Source of the DNA: Algoriphagus iocasae
GTDB taxonomy: Bacteria > Bacteroidota > Bacteroidia > Cytophagales > Cyclobacteriaceae
Assembly: GCF_014206875.1 (NCBI RefSeq)
Contig: NZ_JACIJO010000001.1
Coordinates: 434,001-498,000 of the forward strand
Reading direction: 5' to 3'
Length of the DNA stretch: 64,000 nucleotides
Part shown: piece by piece, positions 52,050 through 62,057 of the stretch
Layout: every line of letters starts with the position of its first letter
Numbering within the stretch: the stretch's first letter is position 1
The notes under the pieces: generated by a model
Database searches by the model: none
Seen by the model: the letters and a program-made list of their open reading frames with translations, nothing else
Told to the model about the DNA's origin: nothing
Made by a program: the position numbers and the translations under genes

Positions 52050-52685
52050 TTATTGGATGTAGGAGCTCAATAGAATTCTCTTTTTGGGAGGAATAGCTTT
52101 ACTGTTTGCGGCGATTTTTAGATGCTCTTGATTCTTTTCTTTCGCAAAAACCAAATGAAATAATTCTGCGACAGAGAGACTTTGCTCTGGTCTATCTATG
52201 AGTTCAAATTCATCGCCCTGCGCAACATAACCTTCTTCAAGAATACTGAAATATGTACCACCAAAACCGTGTTGGACAAATTGTTTGATGACCTGCTGGG
52301 TGCCAAACTTGTGTCCAAATTTATAGCAGGGTTCACGGTATTGAGAAACCTGTACCACAGCTTCCCCAACTTTGTATATATCTCCTAAAAGTACCTCTTG
52401 CTCATCAAAATCCTCAAGGGTGAGATTTTCACCAAACATGCCCCAAGACCAATCCAAGTTTGGGTAAAGATTTTGCCAATAGGGATATTGCTCGGCAGAA
52501 AATGCGTAGCAAGCCTTATAGTAACCACTGTGGTTGAGTCTATTGGATACTTCATCGCCCAAAACATCGTTTTTCGTCAAAAAAATGGGTTGATTGGTAG
52601 GTTTTTTATAAATCCCGGTAGTTTCTTCTTTGCCATTCCAAATGAAGGTAGTGGGTTTGCCGATGTTGGTAGAAAGGATTTTCAT
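52050..52685 (-). CDS. MOSC-domain protein (YiiM-like)
   Basis: A 211-residue MOSC protein. The segments GMFGENLTLEDFDEQEVLLGD, VQVSQYREPCYKFG with the conserved cysteine (C in REPCYK) and GFGGTYFSILEEG are diagnostic of the YiiM/YuaD-type MOSC family. These proteins are linked to molybdenum cofactor-dependent N-oxide/hydroxylamine reduction. The molybdenum hydroxylase genes are at 17,065-19,832. It is monocistronic. Confidence 0.88.
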   Translation of the reverse strand: MKILSTNIGKPTTFIWNGKEETTGIYKKPTNQPIFLTKNDVLGDEVSNRLNHSGYYKACYAFSAEQYPYWQNLYPNLDWSWGMFGENLTLEDFDEQEVLLGDIYKVGEAVVQVSQYREPCYKFGHKFGTQQVIKQFVQHGFGGTYFSILEEGYVAQGDEFELIDRPEQSLSVAELFHLVFAKEKNQEHLKIAANSKAIPPKKRILLSSYIQ

Positions 52686-52822
52686 TTGAAAAATTGATGA
52701 TGGATTTCAAGAGTAATATATCATGATTTACTGAAAAGATCGCATTGAACTTGTGTCATGAATGAAGTGAAATAATCATTCAAAATACTATTTCAATTCA
52801 ATGGAATAATCGTAGACTTTTC

Positions 52823-53662
52823 TCAAATCAAAATCTTATCAAAAAGCTGATGGGCCTGTTTCTCGGCTTGGGAGGAAAGAATTTTCTTTTGACTCTTCAA
52901 TTCGTCGATCCAATCCAGATATTTCTGGGAGGCATTCTCTTTTTCAGCAACAAAATGGGTCAGTGACTGCAAGGCCAGTTGATTGGAATACCAAGGTTTT
53001 AGACTGTCCTTTAACAATTTGAACTCTTCATGAATGCTGTCAACAAAGATTGGATTGAATCCCAAATGTATCAGCAAATTCTCCAGCATGATGATGGATT
53101 TCAATGCGTCAAAAATCTCCTTCAACGCTTTACTATCAAGACTGGCTTTGAGATCCACATGAATAAAATCCAGTTCCTCCTGGATGATCTGATTAATAGC
53201 CGAACTGATTGCCAAAGGTTTCAGGCCTTTGCTTGCCTGCATGGCAGCAAAATATAATTCATCCCAGCTTTTCAAGGTACTACCTACAACCAGATCAAAA
53301 GACTCATTGTAAAGCTTTTTTTTCTGCTTTTCGAGAAAATTCTGGTAACTGGGAAATAGGATTTTGTTTTTGGTTTTCTTCTGGTATTCCTGAAAACTCC
53401 TTTCGACTAATTTGAAATGGTGAATCTTCCGGAGATGCTTTTCCAGCTTTTTGAAGGAAGAGAAAATATCGAAATTCAGGCCTTCTTTTTCGAAATGGAT
53501 TTTACCGAGCAAATTGCAGTAAAGCTGTAAAAACTCCATTCTGCTTAATAACTCAATGGCTTTTTTAGACTTGATCTGCTTACCCAAAGCCAAAAAAACA
53601 ACTTTGGCATCGGAATGCTGACGATCGAATAGTTGAAATACCGGAGAGACTTTGCTCTGCAT
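52823..53662 (-). CDS. Helical CHAD-domain-like protein
   Basis: A 279-residue protein from the ATG at 53,662, which lies 2 bp after the Smr gene stop; the frame is open upstream but overlaps that gene. It is all-helical with many Lys/His/Phe residues (KKLEKHLRKIHHFKLVERSF, LKEIFDALKSIIMLENLLIH, FKLLKDSLKPWYSNQLALQ), a layout like the CHAD polyphosphate-binding helical bundle, including a W-x-N/D-xx-L pattern, but the family's conserved histidine signature is weak. It is the last gene of the tamB operon. Function uncertain. Confidence 0.45.
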   Translation of the reverse strand: MQSKVSPVFQLFDRQHSDAKVVFLALGKQIKSKKAIELLSRMEFLQLYCNLLGKIHFEKEGLNFDIFSSFKKLEKHLRKIHHFKLVERSFQEYQKKTKNKILFPSYQNFLEKQKKKLYNESFDLVVGSTLKSWDELYFAAMQASKGLKPLAISSAINQIIQEELDFIHVDLKASLDSKALKEIFDALKSIIMLENLLIHLGFNPIFVDSIHEEFKLLKDSLKPWYSNQLALQSLTHFVAEKENASQKYLDWIDELKSQKKILSSQAEKQAHQLFDKILI

Positions 53663-53664
53663 TT

Positions 53665-54615
53665 TTAGGAAATTTTTACCAGTGTAGCCCCATAACCCCA
53701 CTGGTCTTTCTGCGTGTCCTGAAAGTACTTAATATTTCCTAATTGACTCAAATGACGGTGAATTTCTTTTCTTAAAACTCCATTTCCCAAACCATGAATA
53801 AATGTGATTTCGTCCATTCCACTGGCGATAGCCTGATCCAGATTTTTCTCAAAAACCTCTAACTGAAGCTTTAACATGGCCGAATTGCTCATTCCCTGAT
53901 AATCTGGGGTCAATACTTCAATATGAAGATCCACAGATTTTGGAGGTCTCATTGTCTGAACTGGAGCAGCTTTCGGCTGAAGACTTTCCAATTCCTGATT
54001 CAATGCACGGATATCCAGTTCTTTGGTCGTTTGTTCCAAAGCAAAAATGTAGGCGCTTTTGCCAAGCAAAGGAGCTTTGCTAAGATGCTTGAAAAACTGA
54101 GTTGGCTTCATCTTCAGCTGACGCTCAAATGCCGGTAAAGCTTTCTCCAAGGTATTTTGAATCGGGATAAAACGGAGCAAAAATGCTGGCCATTCATCCA
54201 TTTCCTTCATCAGGCGATCATCAAACTTTTTGGATTCTCCCGGTTCAAGTTTTCCCGCCATCAAGGTTCGATGATTGTCACCATAAACCTCCGAGGCGTG
54301 CGTCAAATAGGATTTTTTACTGTCATTGATCAGGTAAAGACTGAGACTTTGATCATTGATTGGAATAAATGCAAGGTAAAGTCCCTGATCTTTTGGGCCT
54401 GAAATGGCCTGAGGAATATCCGCTTCGGATTCTTTCTTTGCCTGCTCTCCGAAATAGTTTTTTTCGGCAGCGTGCACAAGCACCACTTCATTTTTTAATG
54501 CTGGAATAATAAAACCGTCTTCAATCTCTATTTCTATTCTTCCGCCTGAAGAGACTTTGCGGATGATCCCTTCTTCCGTCCCTCTGATTAATCGTACTTT
54601 ATCTCCAATGTTCAT
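53665..54615 (-). CDS. DUF2027-Smr domain protein
   Basis: A 316-residue Bacteroidota protein. The N-terminal DUF2027 part begins NIGDKVRLIRGTEEGIIRKV and GRIEIEIEDGFIIPALKNEV; the C-terminal 90 residues are an Smr domain with SVDLHIEVLTPDYQGMSNS and ITFIHGLGNGVLRKEIHRHL, which carries the HGxGxGxLR nuclease motif. Smr domains nick DNA or RNA; the role of the N-terminal domain is unknown. It overlaps the photolyase stop codon by 4 bp. Confidence 0.92.
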   Translation of the reverse strand: MNIGDKVRLIRGTEEGIIRKVSSGGRIEIEIEDGFIIPALKNEVVLVHAAEKNYFGEQAKKESEADIPQAISGPKDQGLYLAFIPINDQSLSLYLINDSKKSYLTHASEVYGDNHRTLMAGKLEPGESKKFDDRLMKEMDEWPAFLLRFIPIQNTLEKALPAFERQLKMKPTQFFKHLSKAPLLGKSAYIFALEQTTKELDIRALNQELESLQPKAAPVQTMRPPKSVDLHIEVLTPDYQGMSNSAMLKLQLEVFEKNLDQAIASGMDEITFIHGLGNGVLRKEIHRHLSQLGNIKYFQDTQKDQWGYGATLVKIS

Positions 54616-55910
54616 TTATCCAATGCTTTTTTATAAGTGTCCAGCGCTCTTTGTCTGGCGAATTTATGATCTACAATCGGTTTTGGATAGTTTTCAGTTC
54701 CATATTCTGGTACCCATTTTTTGATATAGCTTAAATCCTTGTCGAATTTCTCCGTTTGTGATTCAGGATTGAATACCCTAAAGTATGGTTGTGCGTCTGT
54801 TCCAGTACCTGCTGCCCATTGCCATCCGCCATTATTTGCGGACAGGTCGTAGTCCAATAATTTCTTGGCAAAATATGCTTCTCCCCATCTCCAATCGATC
54901 AGCAAATGTTTGGTTAGAAAAGATGCAACAATCATCCGAACCCGATTATGCATATAGCCGGTGGTATTCAGTTCGCGCATACCGGCATCCACGATCGGAT
55001 ACCCTGTTTTTCCTTTGCACCAAGCCTCAAATTCTTTTTCATTATTTCTCCATGGAATCTGGTCGTAAGCAGGTTTGAAAGCTTTGTCCACCACTTGCGG
55101 ATTATATGCCAAAATCATCATATAAAACTCTCTCCAAATCAATTCATTCAGATAAGTCTCATTGAGTCCTGCGGCTTTCAAGGCTAATTTTCGGATAGAA
55201 ATAGTGCCAAAGCGAAGATGGATTCCCAGTCGGGAAGTGCCGTCTTTTGCTGGGAAATTTCTGGTTTGATCGTAATGTCGGATAATTTCCTCATCAGCAT
55301 TTGAACTTGGAATTTCAATTTCGGTTCGCTCAAACCCCATGTCATCAAGTGAAACCAATTTTTCCGGTTTAGTTTCCAGCAGATTCTTCCAATGGAAATA
55401 GGATAGAACCTCGACGTTCGTTTCCTCAAATTTCTGAAGCCAAACTTTGCTAAAGGGAGTAAATACTTTGTAAAACTCGCCAGATCCATTCAGGATTTCT
55501 CCGGGCTCAAAAATCACCTGATCCTTGAAACTTAAAAATGTTGCATCATTCTTCTTCGCCAATTCTTCAATCGCTTTGTCCCGCTTTTTGGCATAAGGTT
55601 CATAGTCCCGATTGGTATAAATTGACTCAATGTTGTACTCCTTGAAAAGCTCCTCGTAAACCTCATCTGGCTTGCCATATTTCACCAAAAGAGTACTTCC
55701 TTTTTCTTCAAATTGTGATTTGAGTTCTTGGATCTGATCATGGATAAAGGATACTCTTGCATCTTTTTTATCCTCCAGATCATCTAAAATCACCCGATCG
55801 AATATAAATAGTGGAAGCACATTTGTTTCCTGCTGCAAGGCGTAATATAATCCGGTATTATCTTCTAATCTCAGGTCTCTTCGAAACCAAAAAATCGTAA
55901 TTTTCTTCAT
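54612..55910 (-). CDS. phr: Cryptochrome/deoxyribodipyrimidine photolyase
   Basis: A 432-residue photolyase/cryptochrome-family flavoprotein. The N-terminal antenna domain begins ITIFWFRRDLRLEDNTGLYYAL; the C-terminal FAD domain has NELIWREFYMMILAY, WCKGKTGYPIVDAGMRELN, MHNRVRMIVASFLTKHL and the DYDLSANNGGWQWAAGTGTD signature with the FAD-cradle Asn. It repairs cyclobutane pyrimidine dimers using blue light; a signalling cryptochrome role is possible. It is the second gene of the tamB operon, 12 bp after tamB. Confidence 0.92.
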   Translation of the reverse strand: MKKITIFWFRRDLRLEDNTGLYYALQQETNVLPLFIFDRVILDDLEDKKDARVSFIHDQIQELKSQFEEKGSTLLVKYGKPDEVYEELFKEYNIESIYTNRDYEPYAKKRDKAIEELAKKNDATFLSFKDQVIFEPGEILNGSGEFYKVFTPFSKVWLQKFEETNVEVLSYFHWKNLLETKPEKLVSLDDMGFERTEIEIPSSNADEEIIRHYDQTRNFPAKDGTSRLGIHLRFGTISIRKLALKAAGLNETYLNELIWREFYMMILAYNPQVVDKAFKPAYDQIPWRNNEKEFEAWCKGKTGYPIVDAGMRELNTTGYMHNRVRMIVASFLTKHLLIDWRWGEAYFAKKLLDYDLSANNGGWQWAAGTGTDAQPYFRVFNPESQTEKFDKDLSYIKKWVPEYGTENYPKPIVDHKFARQRALDTYKKALDK

Positions 55911-55922
55911 AGCTAAACTTTA

Positions 55923-58900
55923 TCAGAAAAGCGGTTTTTGGATGAAAATGTTTAGAGAATCTTGTTTGGGAGGGATGGAATCGGGAACCGGAGTGGCATT
56001 TCTGATCCGCTCTAATGAATCCAATCGGTTTTCAAGATTTTCTAAATTAATCGGAGTCCACTTTTCTCCGTTTTCATAATTGTATCGAAGGAAATCATCA
56101 GTGTCATTGATTCGCAGTTTCTCATCTTTCTTTCTGGTTAATTTCTGGAAAAGCTCAGAGAATGAGTTGAAAGAAACATTTTGGGAAACAGAGACACCAT
56201 AGGTAGCGACATTTTTAGAAAGTGAAAGAGAGGTAAGGACATTGAAATTATTTCTGTTGAAAATCCTGATTCGATAAACCCCATCTTCCGTCAATAAATA
56301 TTCAGCTTGCCAGTCACCGATGATGGAAGCTGCATTGGCGGTCCCTTGGTTATTGGTAAAACCACCATCTCGAGAAACTCTCAATCTTCCATCAAGGAAT
56401 GTATAGGCCACAGAAAGCTGGAATGTTTCCAAGGTATTCGCATCTAGAGAAGCCAAATCCACATCGATTTCAAGATTTTTATCTACTTGGCCAAGGAATG
56501 CATTCAGTTGGGACGAAAGCAATTGACCCAAACTGGAGGATATGTTCGCTACGCCGGCAAATTGACCTTCTGGAGAAAAAGATCTGGACATAATCACAGA
56601 GAAAACCTGCCTGTTTTTCTCCTGCTCGTCATTGGCAATTCTGTTTTGGAAAGCAGAAATTGTAGTCTGGACGTCACCCGAGGAAGGGAACTGGGAGAAG
56701 TCAAAACCAAACTGGATGTCCGGTGAAAGTAGTGCTCCCTGCAGATCCATGATCACTTTGACAGGATACCGTCTTCTGGATTGAGTGTTGTCTGGATCAG
56801 CCGTGGTGTTGGCATTGAGAAGGGGTTGAATCGACACATTTTCCACATATTCTGCGGTTAAATCCATAACTCCCTCATAAGGATCTCCATACCAAGTAAT
56901 TCTACCTCCAGGTCGGATATTAAATTGCTTTTTGACAATGTTGTAAAGAGAGAAATTATATTTCCCTTCTGTGATTTCATAATTCCCGGTCAATGAGAAA
57001 TTGCCTTGGGTATCGATATTCATCGTCAAAACTCCCCGTCCTCGGCCAGAGATTCCTTCTTCTGTTCGTGGATCAATAATAATCTCTGCAAGCGCATCTG
57101 GAGTGATGTCCAGAATAAAATTCATTCGGATATTTTCAATGTCCAGTCGATTGATTTCCTCCGTTATTTCCCTGATTCTTACCGTATCCTGAATATTAAT
57201 AATATGGATGAAATCCTCTTGCGAAATTCGGTTATTTTTAGATAGAGGAATGTAAATCCTGGTATTTGGCTGACTGGTAGCTCGGGCATTGATGTCCAGA
57301 TTGGTTGTACTGCCAATGAAATCTATTGTTCCGGTTACGTAGGCATTTCCATAAAAAGTTTCATTATCCTTATCGGTGGTATTCAAAACCTGGAAATTGG
57401 TCAGGTTGGATTTGATGTTTAAATAGAAGTCCTTGAAATCTTTATGATTGATACCACCAGTCAGATTTGCCAAGTTTCCATTGACATCCCGTAGTTGCAA
57501 ATCTTTGAAATTGATCAGGTTAGGATTGAACGCGATTTTTCCATCCAGCCGATAACTGGTGTTGAGGAAGTTGATTTTTAACCTACCATCTCGGATATTT
57601 CCTGAACCTAATACTTGTGGGTTAGTTGTCGTTCCTCGAATCTGGAAGTCTCCTGTTACTGTTCCACCCATTTGGGAAACGTAATTTGAAAGGAAAGGCT
57701 CTAGAATGATCAGATTTGTCTCACTCAATTTTGCGTCAATATTTATATCCTGATTTTCCAATCCGATACCCCCATCCATATCAATTGTCTTCTTACCATT
57801 TCGGGTATTGGTTAAATTCAAGGCCAAACTTTCACTATTCAGGTCGGCTGTTCCTTTTAGATTTCCTATAGGGAAGGTGTTGATTTCCAAACTGTCAATA
57901 CGGATTTCTCCCTGAACCAATGGTTTTTCATACACATCTTCCACTGAGAAAAGACCATTAGCAGTGCCTTCAAATTCCTGTGGTACCAAGGTGTTTAATA
58001 AATCCACATTTACTTGGTTCAGAGCAAGCTGAAGTACTTTTGTAGAGTCTTTAGAGATCTCCCCGTCTAAAGAAATGAATTGGTTTTCGTTGTAGATTTT
58101 TACATTTGAAAAGTCTATTTCGCCAGGAATCAGAGTGATTAAATTGTCCGCCACAAACTTCCATTCTCTATTAAGAACTTTAAGGGAAGAAGGGGCAAAA
58201 TTGATCTTTGTATTTTGAGGAGAGAACTGTGCGTTTGCATTGATTCTTGCAGCACTTTGTGTGGAATCCTGATCCAAGGTAAAGTCAAGAGCAAGCTTAT
58301 TTTGATCCCAGATTGCCTCTAGCCCCAGGTTGGAGAATTCAATATCTTTTCCGATTTGTTGAGCTTTGGAGAAGATATAAAAGGAAGCCAAAATCTCTTC
58401 GGAATTGATGATTTTGGATGTGTTGAAATCTATGTTGGTGGCAAATGCAGTTTTATTCTGGTAAGTCAGCGTGTCAATACTGGTGAAAAAGTTGAATACA
58501 GTATTTTCCGGAGTTTGGTAAAATGCGCCTTCCAAAATGGTATTTCTGGAAATAGAAACTCCCGGATCAAAAAGCTGGACAATGGGATTGATATTAAACA
58601 TCCGAATGTTCAGATCCAGATTATATGTTTCCGAAAAAACCGTCTCCAGATCCGCAACTGGCTGAGGTTCGTTAAGAATAATCGCAATGTATTGGTCTAA
58701 TAGAATGTCCAGATCTCGGGACATCTGTTCGATGTTAAATTGGCCAGAAGCAGCAGCAACTAGATAATCGGAGTTGATGGACATGGTTCTGGTACCTCCG
58801 GCAAAAAGTGATTGGAAATTAAAATCTCCCAAATCCAGATACCGATCTTCAAATCCCAATCCTATATCAGTAAATCTCGCAATCCCTTGAATGTCATCTA

Positions 58901-60575
58901 CAGTGATTCCTTTGGTATCTATATTCAGATGACCGCTTAAGAAATTTAATTTGTCTGTCAGGTTAATCGTTTCCAGAAATACAGAATCCAGATTGATTTG
59001 CATTCTCACCGAATCAACTGATGGGTTTAAATTTAGCAGTCCTGTGGCCTGCATCTTCAGGTTTGGGTCCGCGATATCCAAATTTCCTTTGAATAGGTTA
59101 AGGCCATAAGTGGCATCGGTGTTAATATTGGTGTAATTGTAATTTTTGATTCCAATATTGGAAATGTTTGCATCCACACCAACCAATATATTTTCTCTGG
59201 TATCACCTTGAAGGGTCACATTTCCGTTCAAACTCACTTTTTGGAATAACTCCCTGTTTTCAGCTAGAATTCCTAGGTTAAGATTGGAAACCTTCAGCCT
59301 GGAGACAACGGATGGTTTGTTATTCACCAAATCAAAGTTGATTCTTCCTTCTATATCACCGATGCTGGTTTTGAAATTACCCGAAGTATTGAACCTCCGT
59401 AGATATCCGGCAAAGTCAGCATTGAACCGAATGGTGTTGAATTTGAAAATTTCTTTTTCGACTTCTGGCTTTATGTAGGGAGCCAAATCTCTGGCAAGAA
59501 TGGTAGAGTTCTTAAGGGAAAGATTGATGTAGGTGTCCTCGATATCAGGTAATCCTTCCAATTCAAATGCTCCGAAAAGCGCTGTTTTTTGGCCAAGCCG
59601 AATTAAGAATTCATCGGATTTCATGTCTGCAATAGGACCGATCACTTCTCCACTTAAATAGATTTCATCTTCGAATTCGGGAAGGGTAGGAGCGAACTTT
59701 CGCAAGTCAGACAAGTTAAGTTTCGATTCCTGCATCCGGGCGGTGATTTTCACATCTGTGATAAAATTCGAAAGAGCAGAATCGCTCATCATATCGAATC
59801 TGATGTAATCTTTGATATGGGTTTTGTCTGATTTTAAACTAAGCCCATCAAACTCCATAAACTCCGGGGAATATTTGAAATCAGTGATCAGTTCTTTGAT
59901 TTCTAATTCGGAAGAAGCTTCAAATCCAGTGATCATTTTCACATCAACACCGATTTCTGCACCTTCTACATAGAAATCATTCGCGTTGCAAAACACCTTT
60001 TCGAATTTTAGATGATTGTAGTCAAAACCATATTCGAAAGGATCATATTCTAAATTCACCACGTAAACAGTTCCTTCACGGATCTGGATCTGGTCAATTG
60101 CGAATTTGGCGGCTTTTTCTGAGCTGCTTCCGGAACTAAAAAGGTCTGACATTTGTAGAACCCAGAGATTGATGTTCATCATGCTGTCAGCAGCATGGGT
60201 AATTAGGTGCAAATCCGGGTGGCTGAGACGGACTTCCTGAAGGCCAGGATTTCCGGAAGTCAAAAGATTGTTGAGGTCAAAATCCACCTCTATCACTTCA
60301 GATCCAATCATCAGACTGTCTTTGTGATCATAAATTGTGACGTTTTCCAGTTTGATGGCATCCCACCAGTTGAGCCTGATTCTGCCAATGTCAGTTTTGA
60401 AATCAGTCCGCTCGTTGATGTAACTGGATGCAGTATCTACGGCCCAGTTTTGGACAAAGGTGATTTGAAGGGCAACAGCAGCAAGTATGAATAGTAGTAA
60501 GATAGAAAATACAAGCCAAAGGATTATCCGAAACGCTTTGTGCAAAAAATCCGTAACTTTCGCGTTCTTTTCCAA
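55923..60575 (-). CDS. tamB: TamB-like translocation and assembly module protein
   Basis: A 1,550-residue protein with one N-terminal membrane anchor at about residues 14-36 (FRIILWLVFSILLLFILAAV) followed by an extended beta-helical body and a TamB C-terminal domain (about the last 400 residues, with RGVLTMNIDTQGNFSLTG, GGRITWYGDPYEGVMDLTAE and LGQLLSSQLNAFLGQVDKNL). TamB bridges inner and outer membranes and moves phospholipid or helps outer-membrane protein assembly. The start is a TTG, since no in-frame ATG precedes the anchor and a stop lies just upstream; it overlaps the divergent tsaD start by one base. Confidence 0.9.
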   Translation of the reverse strand: MEKNAKVTDFLHKAFRIILWLVFSILLLFILAAVALQITFVQNWAVDTASSYINERTDFKTDIGRIRLNWWDAIKLENVTIYDHKDSLMIGSEVIEVDFDLNNLLTSGNPGLQEVRLSHPDLHLITHAADSMMNINLWVLQMSDLFSSGSSSEKAAKFAIDQIQIREGTVYVVNLEYDPFEYGFDYNHLKFEKVFCNANDFYVEGAEIGVDVKMITGFEASSELEIKELITDFKYSPEFMEFDGLSLKSDKTHIKDYIRFDMMSDSALSNFITDVKITARMQESKLNLSDLRKFAPTLPEFEDEIYLSGEVIGPIADMKSDEFLIRLGQKTALFGAFELEGLPDIEDTYINLSLKNSTILARDLAPYIKPEVEKEIFKFNTIRFNADFAGYLRRFNTSGNFKTSIGDIEGRINFDLVNNKPSVVSRLKVSNLNLGILAENRELFQKVSLNGNVTLQGDTRENILVGVDANISNIGIKNYNYTNINTDATYGLNLFKGNLDIADPNLKMQATGLLNLNPSVDSVRMQINLDSVFLETINLTDKLNFLSGHLNIDTKGITVDDIQGIARFTDIGLGFEDRYLDLGDFNFQSLFAGGTRTMSINSDYLVAAASGQFNIEQMSRDLDILLDQYIAIILNEPQPVADLETVFSETYNLDLNIRMFNINPIVQLFDPGVSISRNTILEGAFYQTPENTVFNFFTSIDTLTYQNKTAFATNIDFNTSKIINSEEILASFYIFSKAQQIGKDIEFSNLGLEAIWDQNKLALDFTLDQDSTQSAARINANAQFSPQNTKINFAPSSLKVLNREWKFVADNLITLIPGEIDFSNVKIYNENQFISLDGEISKDSTKVLQLALNQVNVDLLNTLVPQEFEGTANGLFSVEDVYEKPLVQGEIRIDSLEINTFPIGNLKGTADLNSESLALNLTNTRNGKKTIDMDGGIGLENQDINIDAKLSETNLIILEPFLSNYVSQMGGTVTGDFQIRGTTTNPQVLGSGNIRDGRLKINFLNTSYRLDGKIAFNPNLINFKDLQLRDVNGNLANLTGGINHKDFKDFYLNIKSNLTNFQVLNTTDKDNETFYGNAYVTGTIDFIGSTTNLDINARATSQPNTRIYIPLSKNNRISQEDFIHIINIQDTVRIREITEEINRLDIENIRMNFILDITPDALAEIIIDPRTEEGISGRGRGVLTMNIDTQGNFSLTGNYEITEGKYNFSLYNIVKKQFNIRPGGRITWYGDPYEGVMDLTAEYVENVSIQPLLNANTTADPDNTQSRRRYPVKVIMDLQGALLSPDIQFGFDFSQFPSSGDVQTTISAFQNRIANDEQEKNRQVFSVIMSRSFSPEGQFAGVANISSSLGQLLSSQLNAFLGQVDKNLEIDVDLASLDANTLETFQLSVAYTFLDGRLRVSRDGGFTNNQGTANAASIIGDWQAEYLLTEDGVYRIRIFNRNNFNVLTSLSLSKNVATYGVSVSQNVSFNSFSELFQKLTRKKDEKLRINDTDDFLRYNYENGEKWTPINLENLENRLDSLERIRNATPVPDSIPPKQDSLNIFIQKPLF

Positions 60576-61588
60576 TGGGTACCAACGATAACTTTATTCT
60601 AGCAATTGAATCCTCGTGTGACGAGACATCTGCCTCTATTATTGTAGACGGCAAAGTACTTAATAATATTGTCGCTACACAATCGGTTCACGAAAAATAT
60701 GGGGGTGTGGTTCCCGAACTTGCTTCGAGAGCACATCAAGAAAATCTTATCCCTGTGGTTCAGGAGGCTGTTTTGTCTGCTGGAATTACATTGGATCAGC
60801 TTTCGGCAGTAGCCTTTACCAGGGGTCCTGGATTGATGGGGTCCTTGCTAGTAGGAGTGAGCTTCGCCAAAGCTTTGGCTTTTGGTAGAAATATTCCTTT
60901 GATAGAAGTTAATCATATGCAGGCGCATATCTTGGCACATTTTATCGATGACCCTAAGCCTAATTTTCCATTCATTTGTCTGACCGTAAGCGGAGGTCAT
61001 ACCCAACTGGTTTTGGTCAAAGACTATCTGGATATGGAGGTAATTGGGGAGACCAAAGATGATGCGGTGGGAGAGGCGTTTGACAAGACTGCGAAATTGC
61101 TTGGTCTACCATATCCTGGAGGTCCATTAATCGATAAATATGCGAAAGAAGGAAATCCAAAGGCTTTTAAATTTCCGGTAACCCGGATGCCAAGTTTGAA
61201 TTATTCTTTCTCAGGAATCAAAACTGCTGTCTTATATTTCCTACGAGAGCAACTTCAAGAGAATCCGAAATTTATCGAGGAAAATCTGCCTGATCTTTGC
61301 GCTAGCATACAATGGACGCTGATCGAAATGCTTCAGATCAAACTGAAAGAGGCTGTGAAACAATATGGAGTTTCGGAGATAGCGATAGCTGGCGGGGTTT
61401 CTGCCAATTCAGGTTTGAGAAAAAGCTTGCAGGAGTTGGCTGATAAAAGAGGGTGGAACTTGTACATTCCAAAATTTGAATATTGTACAGACAATGCAGG
61501 CATGATTGCCATGGCTGCACATTACAAGTATCTGGCGGGGGAATTTTCATCGTATGATGTTACTCCACTGGCCAAAATGAAAATCTAA
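60575..61588 (+). CDS. tsaD: tRNA N6-adenosine threonylcarbamoyltransferase
   Basis: A 337-residue Kae1/YgjD ASKHA-fold enzyme that transfers the threonylcarbamoyl group to A37 of ANN-decoding tRNAs (t6A). The metal-binding H114 and H118 are in [52 protein letters not shown] and [13 protein letters not shown] are all conserved. It is divergent from tamB with a one-base overlap and is followed after 1 bp by smpB. tRNA-Asn (GTT), coded at 15,415-15,488 here, is a substrate class of this enzyme. Confidence 0.97.
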   Translation: MGTNDNFILAIESSCDETSASIIVDGKVLNNIVATQSVHEKYGGVVPELASRAHQENLIPVVQEAVLSAGITLDQLSAVAFTRGPGLMGSLLVGVSFAKALAFGRNIPLIEVNHMQAHILAHFIDDPKPNFPFICLTVSGGHTQLVLVKDYLDMEVIGETKDDAVGEAFDKTAKLLGLPYPGGPLIDKYAKEGNPKAFKFPVTRMPSLNYSFSGIKTAVLYFLREQLQENPKFIEENLPDLCASIQWTLIEMLQIKLKEAVKQYGVSEIAIAGGVSANSGLRKSLQELADKRGWNLYIPKFEYCTDNAGMIAMAAHYKYLAGEFSSYDVTPLAKMKI

Positions 61589-61589
61589 T

Positions 61590-62057
61590 ATGGCGAAGGA
61601 TAGTAAGTTTGATAAAATCATCAACATCAAGAATAAGAAAGCGGGTTTTCAATTTGAATTCATCGAGACATTTGTCTGCGGCATGGTGCTGAAAGGAACT
61701 GAGATCAAATCTATCCGGGAAGGGAAAGTTTCTTTGACCGAAGCATTCTGTGTTTTTTTAAGAGGGGAGCTATATGTGAGACAGATGCATATCGCACCTT
61801 ACTCCATGGCAGCAAGCTATAATCATGTGGCTGTGAGAGATAGGAAATTATTGCTCAGCAAAAAAGAACTTGAAAAATTAGAAACTAAGTCGGATGAAAA
61901 GGGGCTGACTATCATTCCTGTTCGTATATTTATAAACGACCGAGGCTTAGCAAAAATGGAAATTGCATTAGGTCGAGGAAAGAAGCTACACGATAAAAGA
62001 CACGATCTGAAAGAAAAAGATGCGAAAAGAGAAATCCAGCGAATGGCCTTTGACTGA
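61590..62057 (+). CDS. smpB: SsrA-binding protein SmpB
   Basis: A 155-residue tmRNA-binding protein for trans-translation. Typical motifs are [70 protein letters not shown] and the C-terminal basic tail [20 protein letters not shown]. It starts 1 bp after tsaD and its end overlaps the next gene. tmRNA itself was not seen in the window. Confidence 0.97.
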   Translation: MAKDSKFDKIINIKNKKAGFQFEFIETFVCGMVLKGTEIKSIREGKVSLTEAFCVFLRGELYVRQMHIAPYSMAASYNHVAVRDRKLLLSKKELEKLETKSDEKGLTIIPVRIFINDRGLAKMEIALGRGKKLHDKRHDLKEKDAKREIQRMAFD

